NCBI GenBank assembly: GCA_030248295.1
Contig: JASANH010000193.1
Location: forward strand, 248,001 to 312,000
From: Mesodorylaimus sp. YZB2_4
Lineage: Eukaryota > Nematoda > Enoplea > Dorylaimida > Dorylaimidae
Length of the DNA stretch: 64,000 nucleotides
Direction of reading: 5' to 3'
Shown here: piece after piece, positions 16,223-27,485 of the stretch
Numbering within the stretch: position 1 is the first letter of the stretch
Layout of the letters: each line of letters opens with the position of its first letter
Notes under the pieces: model-generated
What the model was told of the DNA's origin: nothing
What the model saw: the letters and a program-made list of their open reading frames with translations, nothing else
Databases searched by the model: none
Program-made: the position numbers and the translations under genes

Positions 16223-16900
16223 AGCGACATTGACTGACTTATGCCAAGGCCAGTATAATAGACCAGAACGAGGCTCATTCCACCGACAAATGCCCCTTTG
16301 AAAGCGGATTGGTAACTCAGGCTCACTCATGTCAGCAAAAGAGACTAAGCGAACGAGCTCCATTTTTAGCACGATATGAATTCGCATTCGCGTGTGTATA
16401 CGTCACAGCAACGACAGGTATGACCGTTTTACAAAGGCCTTGAAAGGGCTTCACAATGCTAGAATCGCGCTCACCAAATTTACCTTTTCTTTGAACTAGC
16501 AACGAAGGGTCTATTATGTCTTCTGCCAATAGTAAATGGAGCTCTTGTGGAGCAAACCTGATTCTAGCTCAGATTGTAGAACTGTATGGCTGCTAGGCAC
16601 CCGCTGGTCGATTAGGTGGGGCTCACCGAGTCGTTGAAGCAGCATAAGAAAAACAGTTCCTTAAGCTTCAGGTCATGGATTTCCATGCAGGAAGAGGCAG
16701 GGCTTTACGCATATTGATACAGGTCCGCTCCGTACTAGTGCGAGCTTCACACGCTTCTATGCTATGAGTGATCGAAATGCACTTTAATTAACCTCGATTT
16801 GACTAAATAGTCTTTTAGGTGATAAGTTCTGAAAGCTTCTTTGCTCTCTTGCGAAAGGCATGGATTCTTGTCACCTCAGACAATCATTAGCAAGAGCTAT
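16223..16900. other. Upstream region of receptor copy 1
   Basis: No coding exon recognised. It should contain the promoter of the minus-strand receptor gene starting at 16222. Confidence 0.4.
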
Positions 16901-16935
16901 TATCATTTATGCGAGCCGAGGCGAAAGGAGTCTAC

Positions 16936-17377
16936 ATACATACTGATTTGCAAAATGTATCTCACGGTCAGAACCAAGAATGTGATTTCAGAGATGACTG
17001 CACTGACAACGCCTACGATAATTGGATGAAAATGATGCCATTGTGAGTTCGCAATGAGCGCACGTAGCCCACGTGCCATTCGTCCAAATGAGCATTTAAC
17101 TCCGTTGTTGTCTCCAAGGAAACATGGTAGTGTCTGAGCAGTGAATCACTTTGCCCTCTGACAAGTGACAACCGTTGTCCCTCAAAAGTGTTAACGAGGT
17201 GTTAGCAATTTTCGAAAATTGAAAACGAGCACTTACAATTTATATTTTGAATGCTTTCAATAACCTCGAAGTTCACACTGTGCATCATAAGGAATTGCGC
17301 TTTAGTCTCCCTACAGTACACGCATTGGGAGAGTGGAGCGCTGTCGCACGGCCTCGATGTTTCCGAATCGTTGACCC
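16936..17377 (-). CDS. Fragmentary membrane-protein exons, unassigned
   Basis: On the minus strand about 17050-16936 encodes a hydrophobic helix, PIIVGVVSAVISEITFLVLT, and ends at a possible donor A|GTATGT. Just upstream, 17377-17237 is an exon-like open segment (SRPCDSAPLSQCVYC, ending AAT T|GTAAGT) with a TATATTCAG acceptor. A Cys-containing stretch (PCFLGDNNGVKCSFGRMARG) reads into the helix. The exon phases I tried do not join cleanly, so I offer no gene model. It may be a small type I membrane protein or a decayed receptor relative. Confidence 0.25.
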
Positions 17378-17769
17378 CTGAATATAAGCGATGCAAGCAA
17401 TGACAAAAACTTGAAAGCGCATGTGTATGTTGCTTTTATTGCACTTTTGCACTTTTGTTGTTGCATTTTGTGTTTCACTCGTGAGCTCACAGAAATCTGG
17501 CAGCGAGTCATTACGGAGCATTGTCGTAAACTTAAAAATCTAGATTCTTGGATTGCTATCCAATTTTGAACTGGTTTCTAGTAAACAGAGCGAATGCTGA
17601 CGACATGGCCAGCAAGAAACAAGAAGTGCTAGTTTGATGCGCCCAATTGGCGCCACTCACAATCGGCTGCTCTCGACCCCGAAATTGTTTCTCTGCTGCA
17701 TCGTAGGAAGAAACGAGATGCTGTTTGTCAATGGGTCAGCGTTATTCGAATGGCCCGACTGATAGTGGG

Positions 17770-17777
17770 TATAAAAA
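17770..17777 (+). promoter_or_regulatory. Likely TATA box of the EB-module gene
   Basis: TATAAAAA followed by GGC lies about 150 nt upstream of the chosen start codon at 17927. Spacing and sequence fit a metazoan TATA box with a short 5' leader. Confidence 0.4.
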
Positions 17778-17926
17778 GGCACTCTCCACCCGGGACACGC
17801 CATTAGATGCTCATTTTTCTGCTCGTGTGGTGGTTCTTTGCGCTGTTTTTGGTACTATCGACTTCTAGACCCCCTTGCACCGTCTTGTATGTCCTGGATT
17901 TCAGATATTTCGCTCACGAGTTGTCA

Positions 17927-20477
17927 ATGCATCTCCTAGTCGTGCTTGTTACCGTTTTGGTCTCGTATGGTGTGCACAGCTGCGATAATGAGGGTGAGAT
18001 TCGGGTATCTGCTGATAAAGGCTAAAACGATTTTGCTTGGTGAATCTTTGAAGGGATCTTAAAAAGCGTCGGCGAAAGTTGCAAAGATGATTCTGAATGC
18101 TACAGTGGCGGTAACACTGACGCGGTCAGCTGCAAGGATGGCGTATGTACTTGCAATGAAGACTACGTAACGCAATTGCAATGGTTCACGCCGGAGGAAC
18201 GACGATTGGTTTGCGTGTCAGGTAGGCTAATATGCTGGTGAAGGTGCAGGTGATAATTTGGATCAGGCAATCAGGGCGTATGGACTCAAGGGATAATAAG
18301 TAGGTTAGGTCTGACCACTCTTCGTGTGTTTGCCAGTGCCAGGGTGATCCTTTGGTATGTATTAACCCATAGCGTGAGTTCGCACGGGTACATTTGAGCG
18401 TGGTGTCGTGTAGAGGTTCGTTTGGCAATCGATCCTTTGCAGCCAGTAGCTGGGAGCATAATTCATCTGGGGATGCTTCAGCCAAGGACTAGGTAGGATG
18501 ACATGGTTGACCGCCTGGGGCTCCGGAGTGGTCAAAAGCTCCACCAGTCGCTCGTTACGCCACGAGTAATACGAGCCCGGATGTATTCGATCCAAATCGT
18601 GAGGGAGATCAGATAAATCATTGCCTTGCGTACATATGTCCAGGACTGTCAGCCGGTGCCTTAATTATGTAGTTATTACTTCTAGCCCCCTATCAAGACC
18701 AACCGTGTACAACAGTCTGCCAGAAACCATTCACGTGCGCCGAATCTCGAACACGCGGTATGAAAACGTGTCAGTGCCGGGGTCCATCCATTTTGAAGAA
18801 CGGCTTATGCATTCTTGGTGAGTTCTGCCATTCTGCTCCTCAGGACGGGCGTTCATAAGGCGTCTCACTTCGTTCTAGAATGCAAGATGGACGAAGTTTT
18901 CGAAGGAGGCGCGTGCCGGAACCGATGCGCGATCGACGAGAACAAAGTGCGATACGATTGCAAGAAAAGTAGGTTTCAGAAAAGCTTCCTCGAACTAGAT
19001 CATCAAAGAAACTTCTATGACTTTAGTTGGAAATCTTGGAGACGCGTGCGATAGCAAGAATCTTTGCTGGGCACCGTTTAGTCAATGTGTTGATGGGGTT
19101 TGCACGTGCACGAACGGCTTTACTGCAAACGAGAAGAACGACGCTTGTGAAAGTGCTAGTAAGTCACAGCCTTCAGAACTATTTGCCACCTATCCTGCTG
19201 TATGTTTGACTTCTCTAGGTCGCTCTTGCCCAATCGGAGACCCTGTTTTGTCGCAAGATGACAAAATTATCGAATGCAAAGTTGTCAAACGTCAAAGTAG
19301 TCTCGATCTTGCGACCAGCTTGCTACCGTTTCCTCGCCCCGCTCAGCTCGAGGACAACTGCGCACCTGATCAGTTCTGCATGGTCACCAGTGGCGAAATC
19401 TATTACGCCGATGGTGCTATCGGTCATTGTTGTCCCAAGCCCAAGCTGCAATGTCCATATGGTCTCCCGCATCCTAATGCCACCTGCGGTCAACCGGTGC
19501 CGGACAAGGACCGTGCCTCGTCATCTCCGTACTGCCCGTATGGCAGCTATTCGTGTCTTCGATTTAGTCTCGGAGGCGGCTACGAAGAATCTTTGTGCTG
19601 TCCAATTGCTTGCGGCAGCGATCAGATCTTGGTCAACGGAATCTGTTACCCCAAACGAAACCACGGCGATACTTGCCAAGTCGACGAGCAGTGTAAGGGC
19701 CACATCGGAATCTGCGAAAATGGTAAGTGAGTGTGACCAGCCACGTGTGAGATGATTAGAATTCACAGCTTTCGTTACATCCCAGGCAATTGCACGTGTG
19801 GTCAAGACTACGTTGTCGAAGGTGGCTTCAGTTATCGCTACTGTCGCCGCGTGTGCAAGGACGACGAAGTGTTGGTCGACAGCAATCGATGTCTTCAAAA
19901 ACTAAAACTGGGCGATCAGTGCGATCCTGAAATATATGGCCAATGTCCAATGAATGCCTACTGCTCGGGCGAAAAGCGGAAGTGCGATTGTTACTGCGGC
20001 TATGTGAAACTCAGCGAGGATTCGTGCGGTCCACAGCCGACCTGTCCTGATGTCATGGCTTCGAAAAATCCTCGATTACTCGATATTGCTGTCGATTTGA
20101 GCGATATCACGCTGTGTCGCATTCCTGGCGGTTCGAACACCACCTTGCCTTCTGTCGTCGATTCGTGTCCCCAAGGCCAGTACTGTTCAAACTACGTCAC
20201 CCAATACGGCCTTTGCTGTCCACTGCCAGGTAATGTTCTTTTGGTACCCAAAGGCCATATTAGGTTCTCATGCTTGACCCCCACTTCAGAGAAACCGTTC
20301 TGTCCCAACGGCGCTTCACCGGGCGAGAAATGCAATCCAAAGGAACTAATGTCATGCGGCCCATTGGGATTCTGTCATCGCTACTTGAATCCAGCTGGAA
20401 ACGATGATTCGAGCGATGCCTACGTCTGCTGTTCCGTCTTGGAAGGCAAGCAACCCCTCTTATTTCCTTATAACTAA
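17927..20477 (+). CDS. Secreted Cys-rich EB-module protein
   Basis: Eight exons: 17927-17993, 18054-18221, 18686-18817, 18879-18968, 19027-19158, 19219-19722, 19786-20229, 20290-20477 (574 aa, in phase). A signal peptide (MHLLVVLVTVLVSYGVHSC) opens the protein; a more upstream in-frame Met at 17807 exists but gives a less typical leader. Repeated modules of the type GESCKDDSEC...GVCTC and GDACDSKNLC...CVDGVCTC match the EB module of nematode extracellular proteins. They alternate with longer Cys blocks ending in HCCP, CCP or FCH, similar to one another around DNCAPDQFCM and DSCPQGQYCS. No membrane helix is seen after the signal, so it is probably secreted. It sits on the opposite strand between the two lectin-mucin receptor genes. 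Confidence 0.85.
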
Positions 20478-21866
20478 GCCTGTGAAGGGTGACACCTCAG
20501 TATGTATAGCTGGGATCAGGTTTTTGGAGATTTTATAATGTGAGATCCAGTCACAACCTGATCTATAGAGATCACATGGAGAGGAGCCCCGGTGACTCAT
20601 CTTCAGTTGGTTAAGGCGCTAGTCCCGCATTGCTTGGTCCAGCAACCCTGACTGAGGGGTTACTGTTCTGTTCCGACTGAGGATCGCTGTTTAGTAAGCC
20701 CGTCGCTGGCCTTGCACACCTGGCTCTGGGCGACTCACCCAGTACTGTCAATTGGCGGACGCCGAAGGAGTAGAGGATCAGGAAATTGGTTCTCGAACGG
20801 GAGGGTCCCTCCCTTCTCGCCCAGTGTCCTCGTGGGATGCTGGTGCTGGCAGAGGATGTCCTCGTGTGGAGGTGCTACTAGTGGAGACACACGGAGGGAA
20901 GCTGCCGTGAGAGATGGACACCTCACGCTGGCTCAGCTCAGCTGGCCTCGCTTATCATACATGTCATGACTGCTGGCCTGCTATAGGCAAAACGGGTTGG
21001 AAGTCCCGTGGGGAAGTGAGGTGGTATGGGGCCAAACCCACAAAAATTTTTAAAAGAGAACACATGAAGTGCAAAAACCCTTGAATTGACATTTTAGCAA
21101 ACGTTGACTTCCTCCCCTAGTTACCATTACACTCACGCATTTAAGTAAAACTGATCGTGAACTCTTAACTTTTTCATTTTAGCTCCAATGCCAGCGCTCA
21201 ATCAGACTGACGTCGCTTTTCCTGAAAACTAGGCCGTAATTCCATTTCCGGAATGACACGTCAATCGGTTCATGTGATCATGGCGAAGATTCTGATAGTT
21301 TCACGTAACTTTCATTTTGGTAGATTTTTTGTTTAATGTTAGCCGTTAGCTGTTATTAACGCTCTGATTTGTTTGAATACTAAAAGTATTTAGCCGACCG
21401 TGCCTAATCGCGGGAAAGATTGAAAATTTATCACTTGGTCAATATCAAAACATGATCGGCATCAAAACTAGAAACAGTGGCTTAATCCTGAGGAACTTCG
21501 AAAACATCAGTTGTGGCCAAACTTTTGCTCCCTAGCGTTACTGTTTCTTTGCCAACTCACAAGTGTACATACATGTCACTCGAAGTCCATTCTATATCCT
21601 ATAATCACTCACACCGTCATTTTTGATCATCGGACTCCTCATCTAGGCAAGTCAATCAGATCACAAGGATTCTAAAATTCATTCCCAAAGTTTCTTGTGA
21701 AGTACTGCTGCTCACGACAACGATATCAATTCTCATGTCACCTAACTTTACCGTCGTTCCTTATTGATCTTTCTCCATAGGCTAATCAGAGCTGCATGTG
21801 TCTAGAAATATTTTGAAATAGTATAGTTACATCGAGATATCGGGCTATGCTCTATATGGGGCATCC
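20478..21866. other. Intergenic region with repeat-like DNA
   Basis: No gene recognised. A GC-richer block at about 20580-21030 contains TTGGTTAAGGCGCTAG, resembling the 5' half of a tRNA-derived repeat. The rest is AT-rich. Confidence 0.4.
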
Positions 21867-24800
21867 CTATGGATGCAGAAGCCCAGAACAACTCCTGACG
21901 ATGAGAAGCCTTACTTTTGGCACACCCAAAGCATGAAAGATAAAAATTGTAATTGCCAGAGCTACGTGAAGGCCGAACGAAATTGCGTAAAGGGATACTA
22001 ATACGAAATGTACGGCTAGAGATGTGATTAGCCAGGCTGAAAAGTTGAGTGCGGCCATGGCTGCGACTCCTTTTTGGTTGATTCTAAAACGACAGGTAGC
22101 TTGCTTTTCAACTTGTTTCTTTCAAAACTAAGTCGGTCGAACCTACTTTGCCGCAAATTTCTGCTCTGGATCCGAGTCCACCCCGCCTGCTGTGTTTCCC
22201 ATAGCAGCTGACTCGGACAAGATTAGTGCTACCCAAGTCAATGTCAGAATGGGCATTAATGACATGTAGGCGATAGTGTTATTATCCCAGTTTAGCCAGC
22301 ACCTAAAATCATACTATGCTCATGGGTAAATGGGCAGTAATAACTTTTAGCATTACGTATAAGGCGAAGCATAGTCGTTAAATCCTACAGCGGCGCAACC
22401 AACGACCAAAAGAGCCGGCAGCAACCAGCCAGCAACCGTTACGTGATCACTCTTAAATATACCTCCCCAGAAGATGACGTTTTTCAGAATAGAATAAGTG
22501 TGGAGGCTTTCCAAGAACACAAACGTGAAGTAAACGTAGAAAAACCACTGCAAACCCAAAGCTGACAATTTGCATTGTGTCTAAAAAGTTAAACTCATCA
22601 TACGGCATACTGGATACTGTAACCGCTCTCTTTACCATCGTGCCTGTCCTCTCGCCAGAATTCATCATTGTAACATGAGCCAAAACAATGGCCACTTCTT
22701 GATTTATGTGCAAAATTCGTTCCAGCGAAAAGTCCCTGAATTCCGCAAATGAAAACAAAAGAAATTAAAAAATCATTCAAGAAAACCATACCTTAGAATA
22801 ATAGAAATAAGGAGGACAGTGACTGTTATGCCAATCACGGCACTGCAGCCGAGACCAGAGACAACATTCATGGCTGTCTTGACGGCACCGCTGACTGGGT
22901 AGCTAGGTTTGTCTAAAAAAGGATGGATGGATCCATGAGACGTTGCGTTAAACAGTACTGTATTTCATACTCGACACGATTGTGGCTTCAGCCTGTTTAG
23001 CGTCCTCTAGATCTGAAGTAGACATTTCAATGGGGCTGGGATCCGCTGTAGTTCTGGGCCAAATAATTGACGAGTCAGCTGTTTTTGTGGATGTTGTCGT
23101 GGATGGCAAAAGAGCTGAAGAAGATCCATAATGAGTAGACAGCGCCAAAAAAGTTGTCATGTCGGCTGCTAAAAGGAGATTAATGAAGCCATGGTAAGAC
23201 AAAAATACCTTTATACATACCACGTGCCTGGTGGGTAGTATCTTCTTTATGATTCCATGCTGCTGTTCGTCTAACAGTGGCACCATCAGCAGTCGAAAAA
23301 TCTGGTTTAATAGGTGTAGCCAACACTGACGCATTGTCTATGGGAGTTGCAGTTGTGGCCGTGGAGACAGGAAGTGCAGATGATGTAACTGAAGCTGGAA
23401 AATCGGACATGATGTCGTCAGAGCTGCTTACAGGATTTGTGGTGCTAGCGGATGTCATTGGTGTACGAACATTGACAATTGTGCTTCTCTTTGTGGGCAC
23501 GGCAAAAGAACTAAGCTGTATCTTCGAAGAAGATACTGCAATTGTTTCTGAAAAGAAGCAAATATCGTGACAAAAAATTCCATTTTCAGAAACTGTCATA
23601 CCTTTGCGAGCATCTATGACGGGGCTGGCAGTGATTCCATTTTGGGGAAAGTTTGTGGTTGCATCCGACAGGTGATTCGTACGATCAGTAAACTCTCCTG
23701 GTAATGAGGAAAGAAGGGGCCTGCTATTTGGAAAAGTTTTCATGCTTCCTTTTTTCGATGCGAATGGTGCGCTGGTGGTTGATGCTTCGGGGAGAGGAGG
23801 CTGAACTTTTGACGTCTCTCGGCTAGTCGTGTCCGAGCTCTTATAAAAATCTGATATCGATGACGTCGAATTCATTTTGTATGAAGCTGTGACGTCACCA
23901 AAGGAGACTGATGATACGTTGTTAGTGATTGTAGTCGTCGCAGTGAAGACCGGACTCTCTCTGGGCAACAGCGCAGATAAGGTGACTTCCGCTGTAGATG
24001 TCTGCATCCTTTTTATGCTGCTGCCGGAAAGGGTGGCGTTGCGTTGTGTTGTAGGGTTGCTGTTCGTAGCGGACGTACTGCAGGTGAAAGCGGTGGTCAT
24101 GTCTAACCCATGCATGAAAGCACTTCACAGTTATTCGCTGAAGGATATACTTCAACAAAGATCTTACCTTCCAAAGTTTTTTTACAATTATTATATTTAC
24201 TGATAACGCTAACACTTATGCTTGACGGGTTCATGACAACTGGCCTGTCCAATTTACTCCCCCATGTCTCTTGGGTCAGCTCTATTACAAATGTTCCAAT
24301 CGAAGATGGTTTATTTACGAATGCATGCCCAACGATATCGATGATATATTGATCAGAAGATCTCTGAGCAATTAACTTTTTAATCAGTTCTGTTGTGGCT
24401 ATTACGCTAATGTTGGTATCAAGAAGCATGACGTTAGCGATTGGTGTTGTTATACCTGAAATAGGAGAGAGCAAAACGGCACCAAGGTCAGTCTCTAGGT
24501 CGTTACTGAAGGTGTAAGCGAAATGGCACGGCATTGAATCATTGCACAGATTACGCACACCCAGTTGTGCGCAAGGTAATTGCGACAGTTGAACTGAAAG
24601 GTGGAAAATGGCTTAAAATGTGCCTACTGTTACTGCGTAGCGTTTGGGCCTACCAGACGTCTTGTAATACTGACAGACAGCATTCGTCAAATCATTTTTG
24701 TCCAATGTTCTGTATCCATCTTTGAACAGGGCAACCATCTCCTTCTCGCCCGGATTTGAGACCCAGTCCAAACAGCTGACTGTTTCATGATTATCCAAAA

Positions 24801-25500
24801 GAGAATACTTGCCGTCCTGTGCCGATTTTCGGATTCCAACAGCAAACGATTTGATGGGTGCCACGGTAGTATCGCTAAGACGGACATCAGCATTATTTCA
24901 TTGCAAAATAGTGTTGGAACAGACAAGAAGCAATGCATAATTTAGTCTTCAAGGTTAAGTCAGTGCTGAATGTGCTCGCACTGTAAGTCTTGTCACTACC
25001 CTACTTATTGCTGGTGCTGGTGCTGCGCTTACTGCTGGTTCAAAAAATCGAGGAGCAGGGCTGTGCCTACTTGTGTAGGTACTGTATATCTTCATTTATT
25101 TCATAGCTTCTAAAAAAACTTACAGTGTTTTTCTCTGGAAAACGTTATCCGCAAAACCCCTTAAAATTGGGATTGAACTTCCAGATATTGCGCACTCTTG
25201 AACGGCTTGCATCCACGTGACGTTTTGCTTGATTAAATTGTACTGGTGCATGTCAGAAAGCCAGTAATATCCCGTCTTGAACTGTGAGTCGGAAATTGGC
25301 AACAGATCTAAAAGCTCAAAGTTTGGCGAACGTGTGGTTAGCGATGTCAACTGTGGCACAGAGTTTTTCAGATCAACAATGTTAACAATGTTAACAATTA
25401 CAGGGGCAAGACATGGAAAGTTCGATGCGTATACGAACTATTTCTCTTACTTATCTCGATCCACGTGAGGGCAGCCCAGAGCCGAGTTAAACGCATTTCC
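21867..25500 (-). CDS. Lectin-like domain / mucin stalk / seven-helix receptor, copy 2
   Basis: Paralogue of the receptor at 13463-16222. Exons supported: about 25400-25124, 24874-24654, 24593-24168, 24077-23602, 23547-23221, 23168-22971, 22912-22792, 22735-22618, 22580-22357, 22302-22147, 22083-21867. Phases match copy 1 at most shared junctions. The lectin-like part has NVTWMQAVQECA, CLDWV and LTNAVCQYYK. The ectodomain exon with CHFAYTFSNDLETDLG aligns with LEYSLGYAFTSHIPD in copy 1. The stalk is Ser/Thr-rich but more diverged and split by introns. The 7TM part has MNVVSGLGCSAVIGITV (TM1), RDFSLERILHINQEVAI (TM2), CWLNWDNNTIAY and AALNFSAWL. Unresolved: the first exon with its signal peptide, the junction near 24168/24077, whose phase does not fit, and the C-terminus, where CCAAAA|GTAAGG may be a further donor. 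Confidence 0.72.
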
Positions 25501-26222
25501 GATTCGTTTATCCGATCGTTTGCATGGGACCAGTCTACTGTACTTTAGACCAACTAAATATTGGCTCCTCACCCTCTTCCCCCACCTTTTTAGGCGTAGA
25601 AGGAAAATATCAGTAGTTCACTTTATTGGACATAATGCCATGCTACAGGCCTAACGTCAAACTCATCGTCAGCTCTAGCTTATCATCAGATTTAGGTTAT
25701 GGCAGTGTGTCCTAGAACAGCACAGATCGAAGGGTATAATTAGGCACTCCAGACTTGACCACGCTTGCCTGAAAAACTGCATGGTATTTTCCGGGCAGCT
25801 AGAACAACATGTAGCTGTAGCGGTTGGTCTGTACATAGTATGCACATGTACAAGGAGGGATTTGGGGGGGGGGGGGATTTTTTTGTCTGTCGTTTATCTC
25901 ACCAGCTGAAGACAGCAGACTCATGGCTGGCATAATCTTCGTATCACTTGGAACCCATTTGGCTAAGAAAATGATTCTACAGACAGCACAGACGCAGTAT
26001 AACTTGAAACCATTGTGACCGAATCAGGTAACACATGCCAACTCAGCGTGTAATCAGCATCACATTACTTTTGCATATCCCCAGCATAGAGATATTATGC
26101 GCGACACGCAGGCAGGTCTCTCGGCAATAAATTTATAAGCTTCGGACAAAAAGGACTGTTGCCATTGATCGTTGCAAAAGATCATTTCTTGGAGGCTCAA
26201 AGACATTTTTTGGTGATAAATT
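25500..26222. other. Intergenic region
   Basis: No coding exon recognised. A G-run of about 13 lies at 25863-25875. Confidence 0.4.
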
Positions 26223-26494
26223 ATGAATATTACGGCGATATTTTTTATCACAGTCGCAGCGCTATTTCTGTGCCACGACGGGGGGATAGAAGCTGCACCG
26301 TTCGACGAAGCCATGGGCGGTAATCCGAATCCACCTGGCGCACCACCTTCTGGCGGAGGTGGGTTCTTTGGAGGCCTGTTCAACGGGATAGCCGCCATCG
26401 CTGATGCGGTAATCGTTTTGTCTGCTTTAACTTCAGACTGCTCTCACTTCCTTATATATAGGCAGTCAAAGGCGGCCGCCCGAGGGGGCAGTAG
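26223..26494 (+). CDS. Small secreted Gly/Pro-rich peptide precursor
   Basis: Two exons, 26223-26408 and 26462-26494, separated by a 53-nt intron (GCG|GTAATCG to TATATATAG), giving 72 aa. Residues 1 to about 24 are a typical signal peptide (ITAIFFITVAALFLC). The mature part is a Pro/Gly-rich spacer (GNPNPPGAPPSGGGG), then a hydrophobic Gly/Ala stretch, FFGGLFNGIAAIADAAVKGG, and a basic tail ending GRPRGQ. No Cys in the mature part. The layout resembles short membrane-active or Gly-rich defence peptides or neuropeptide-like proteins, but I recognise no named family. If the intron is not removed, a longer 96-aa product would result. A poly(A) signal follows about 130 nt after the stop. Confidence 0.65.
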
Positions 26495-26624
26495 CCCCGT
26501 AGCCGCACCTTGACAAGACTGTTTGCATCAAACATTGCACCAAGGATAAACCGATCTGATCAGATTTTTCTTGTAAACTTGAGCTCCTTTACATCATGAT
26601 TCCAGTGGGCTTGTCGTCGTGAAC

Positions 26625-26630
26625 AATAAA
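26625..26630 (+). terminator. AATAAA polyadenylation signal of the small peptide gene
   Basis: AATAAA lies 131 nt past the stop codon of the secreted peptide gene and is followed by a GT-rich stretch (TGTGTGTGTGTCC at about 26655). Confidence 0.5.
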
Positions 26631-27149
26631 TATTCCTGCTATTCTCATGTTGCATGTGTGTGTGTCCATATTGTGCGTACCGTGCCCCGCATTACAGAAT
26701 AACTACAACACTTGAGCACAACACGTCGTCCCTGAGCTGGGCCCTGCAGCAGACTTGGAAGAGGGCCAAGATCAGGACTGGCAGTATCATATAGAACTGA
26801 CCGTCCGGCCGATCATTCTTGAGAGACCTCCCCATATCGACTGTTTATTATTTGGTATTCCCATCTGGGTTCCACTGGCTAGCTTCGTTTGTAGCTAGAC
26901 TTTTGAGCAAATTCATATATCGCTCTTTTTCCATGTATTAAATGCAGTCTCAAATATATCATTGAATTCTGAGAGACTATCATTGGAACACCCAAAGCAT
27001 GAAACGCAGATGACCACAGCCAGCATAATGTCATCCTACAAGCCTTTACAGAGTACAAACTGTCTCGAATATCTACTACTGTACATTATAGCATCTCAAC
27101 AATCCGGCCTTGTGTAATAAATGCCATACTTTTCGAAGCATAATACTGC

Positions 27150-27312
27150 TCATGTTTAACCTCAAACACGCAAGTATGCGCACTCGAGGATGAATAGACA
27201 ATACAATACACAGGACGTGATGCCTGGCCGCGAATCGCACGATCGCCAGTAAGTGTGCACCTGACATGAGAGGCAGACCAGTAACCCGCCAGGTCATGAG
27301 CCCCGTACCTAT
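27150..27312 (-). repeat. tRNA-derived SINE copy (minus strand)
   Basis: Read on the minus strand, a tRNA-like head (GACCTGGCGGGTTACTGGTC, then GTCTGCCTCTCATG, then a GTGCGATTCGCGG box-B-like element) is followed by a body containing ATCCTCGAGTGCGC. The same head and CCTCGAGTGCGC body recur at about 39770-39910 (minus), 51165-51345 and 51772-51955; body-only pieces occur at 43440-43590 and 49395-49520. Confidence 0.6.
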
Positions 27313-27485
27313 GTCAGATATCGTATATTGCAACGGTATGCTGCACCCCTGATGCGCTGGCACGTTGTCGTCTGGCTAGGCTACCCTTCCCACCCAACTC
27401 TGCACCGTCGAGCCGTTTCGGTTTGCATCACGTTAGCCGACACACATCTCACAGAACTCAGCGCGGATCACAGGCCCATCACGAA

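Noticed and set aside
20590..20660. Possible tRNA gene (GGTTAAGGCGCTAG)
   Set aside because: No acceptor stem or proper T-arm could be formed; at most a tRNA-derived repeat fragment.
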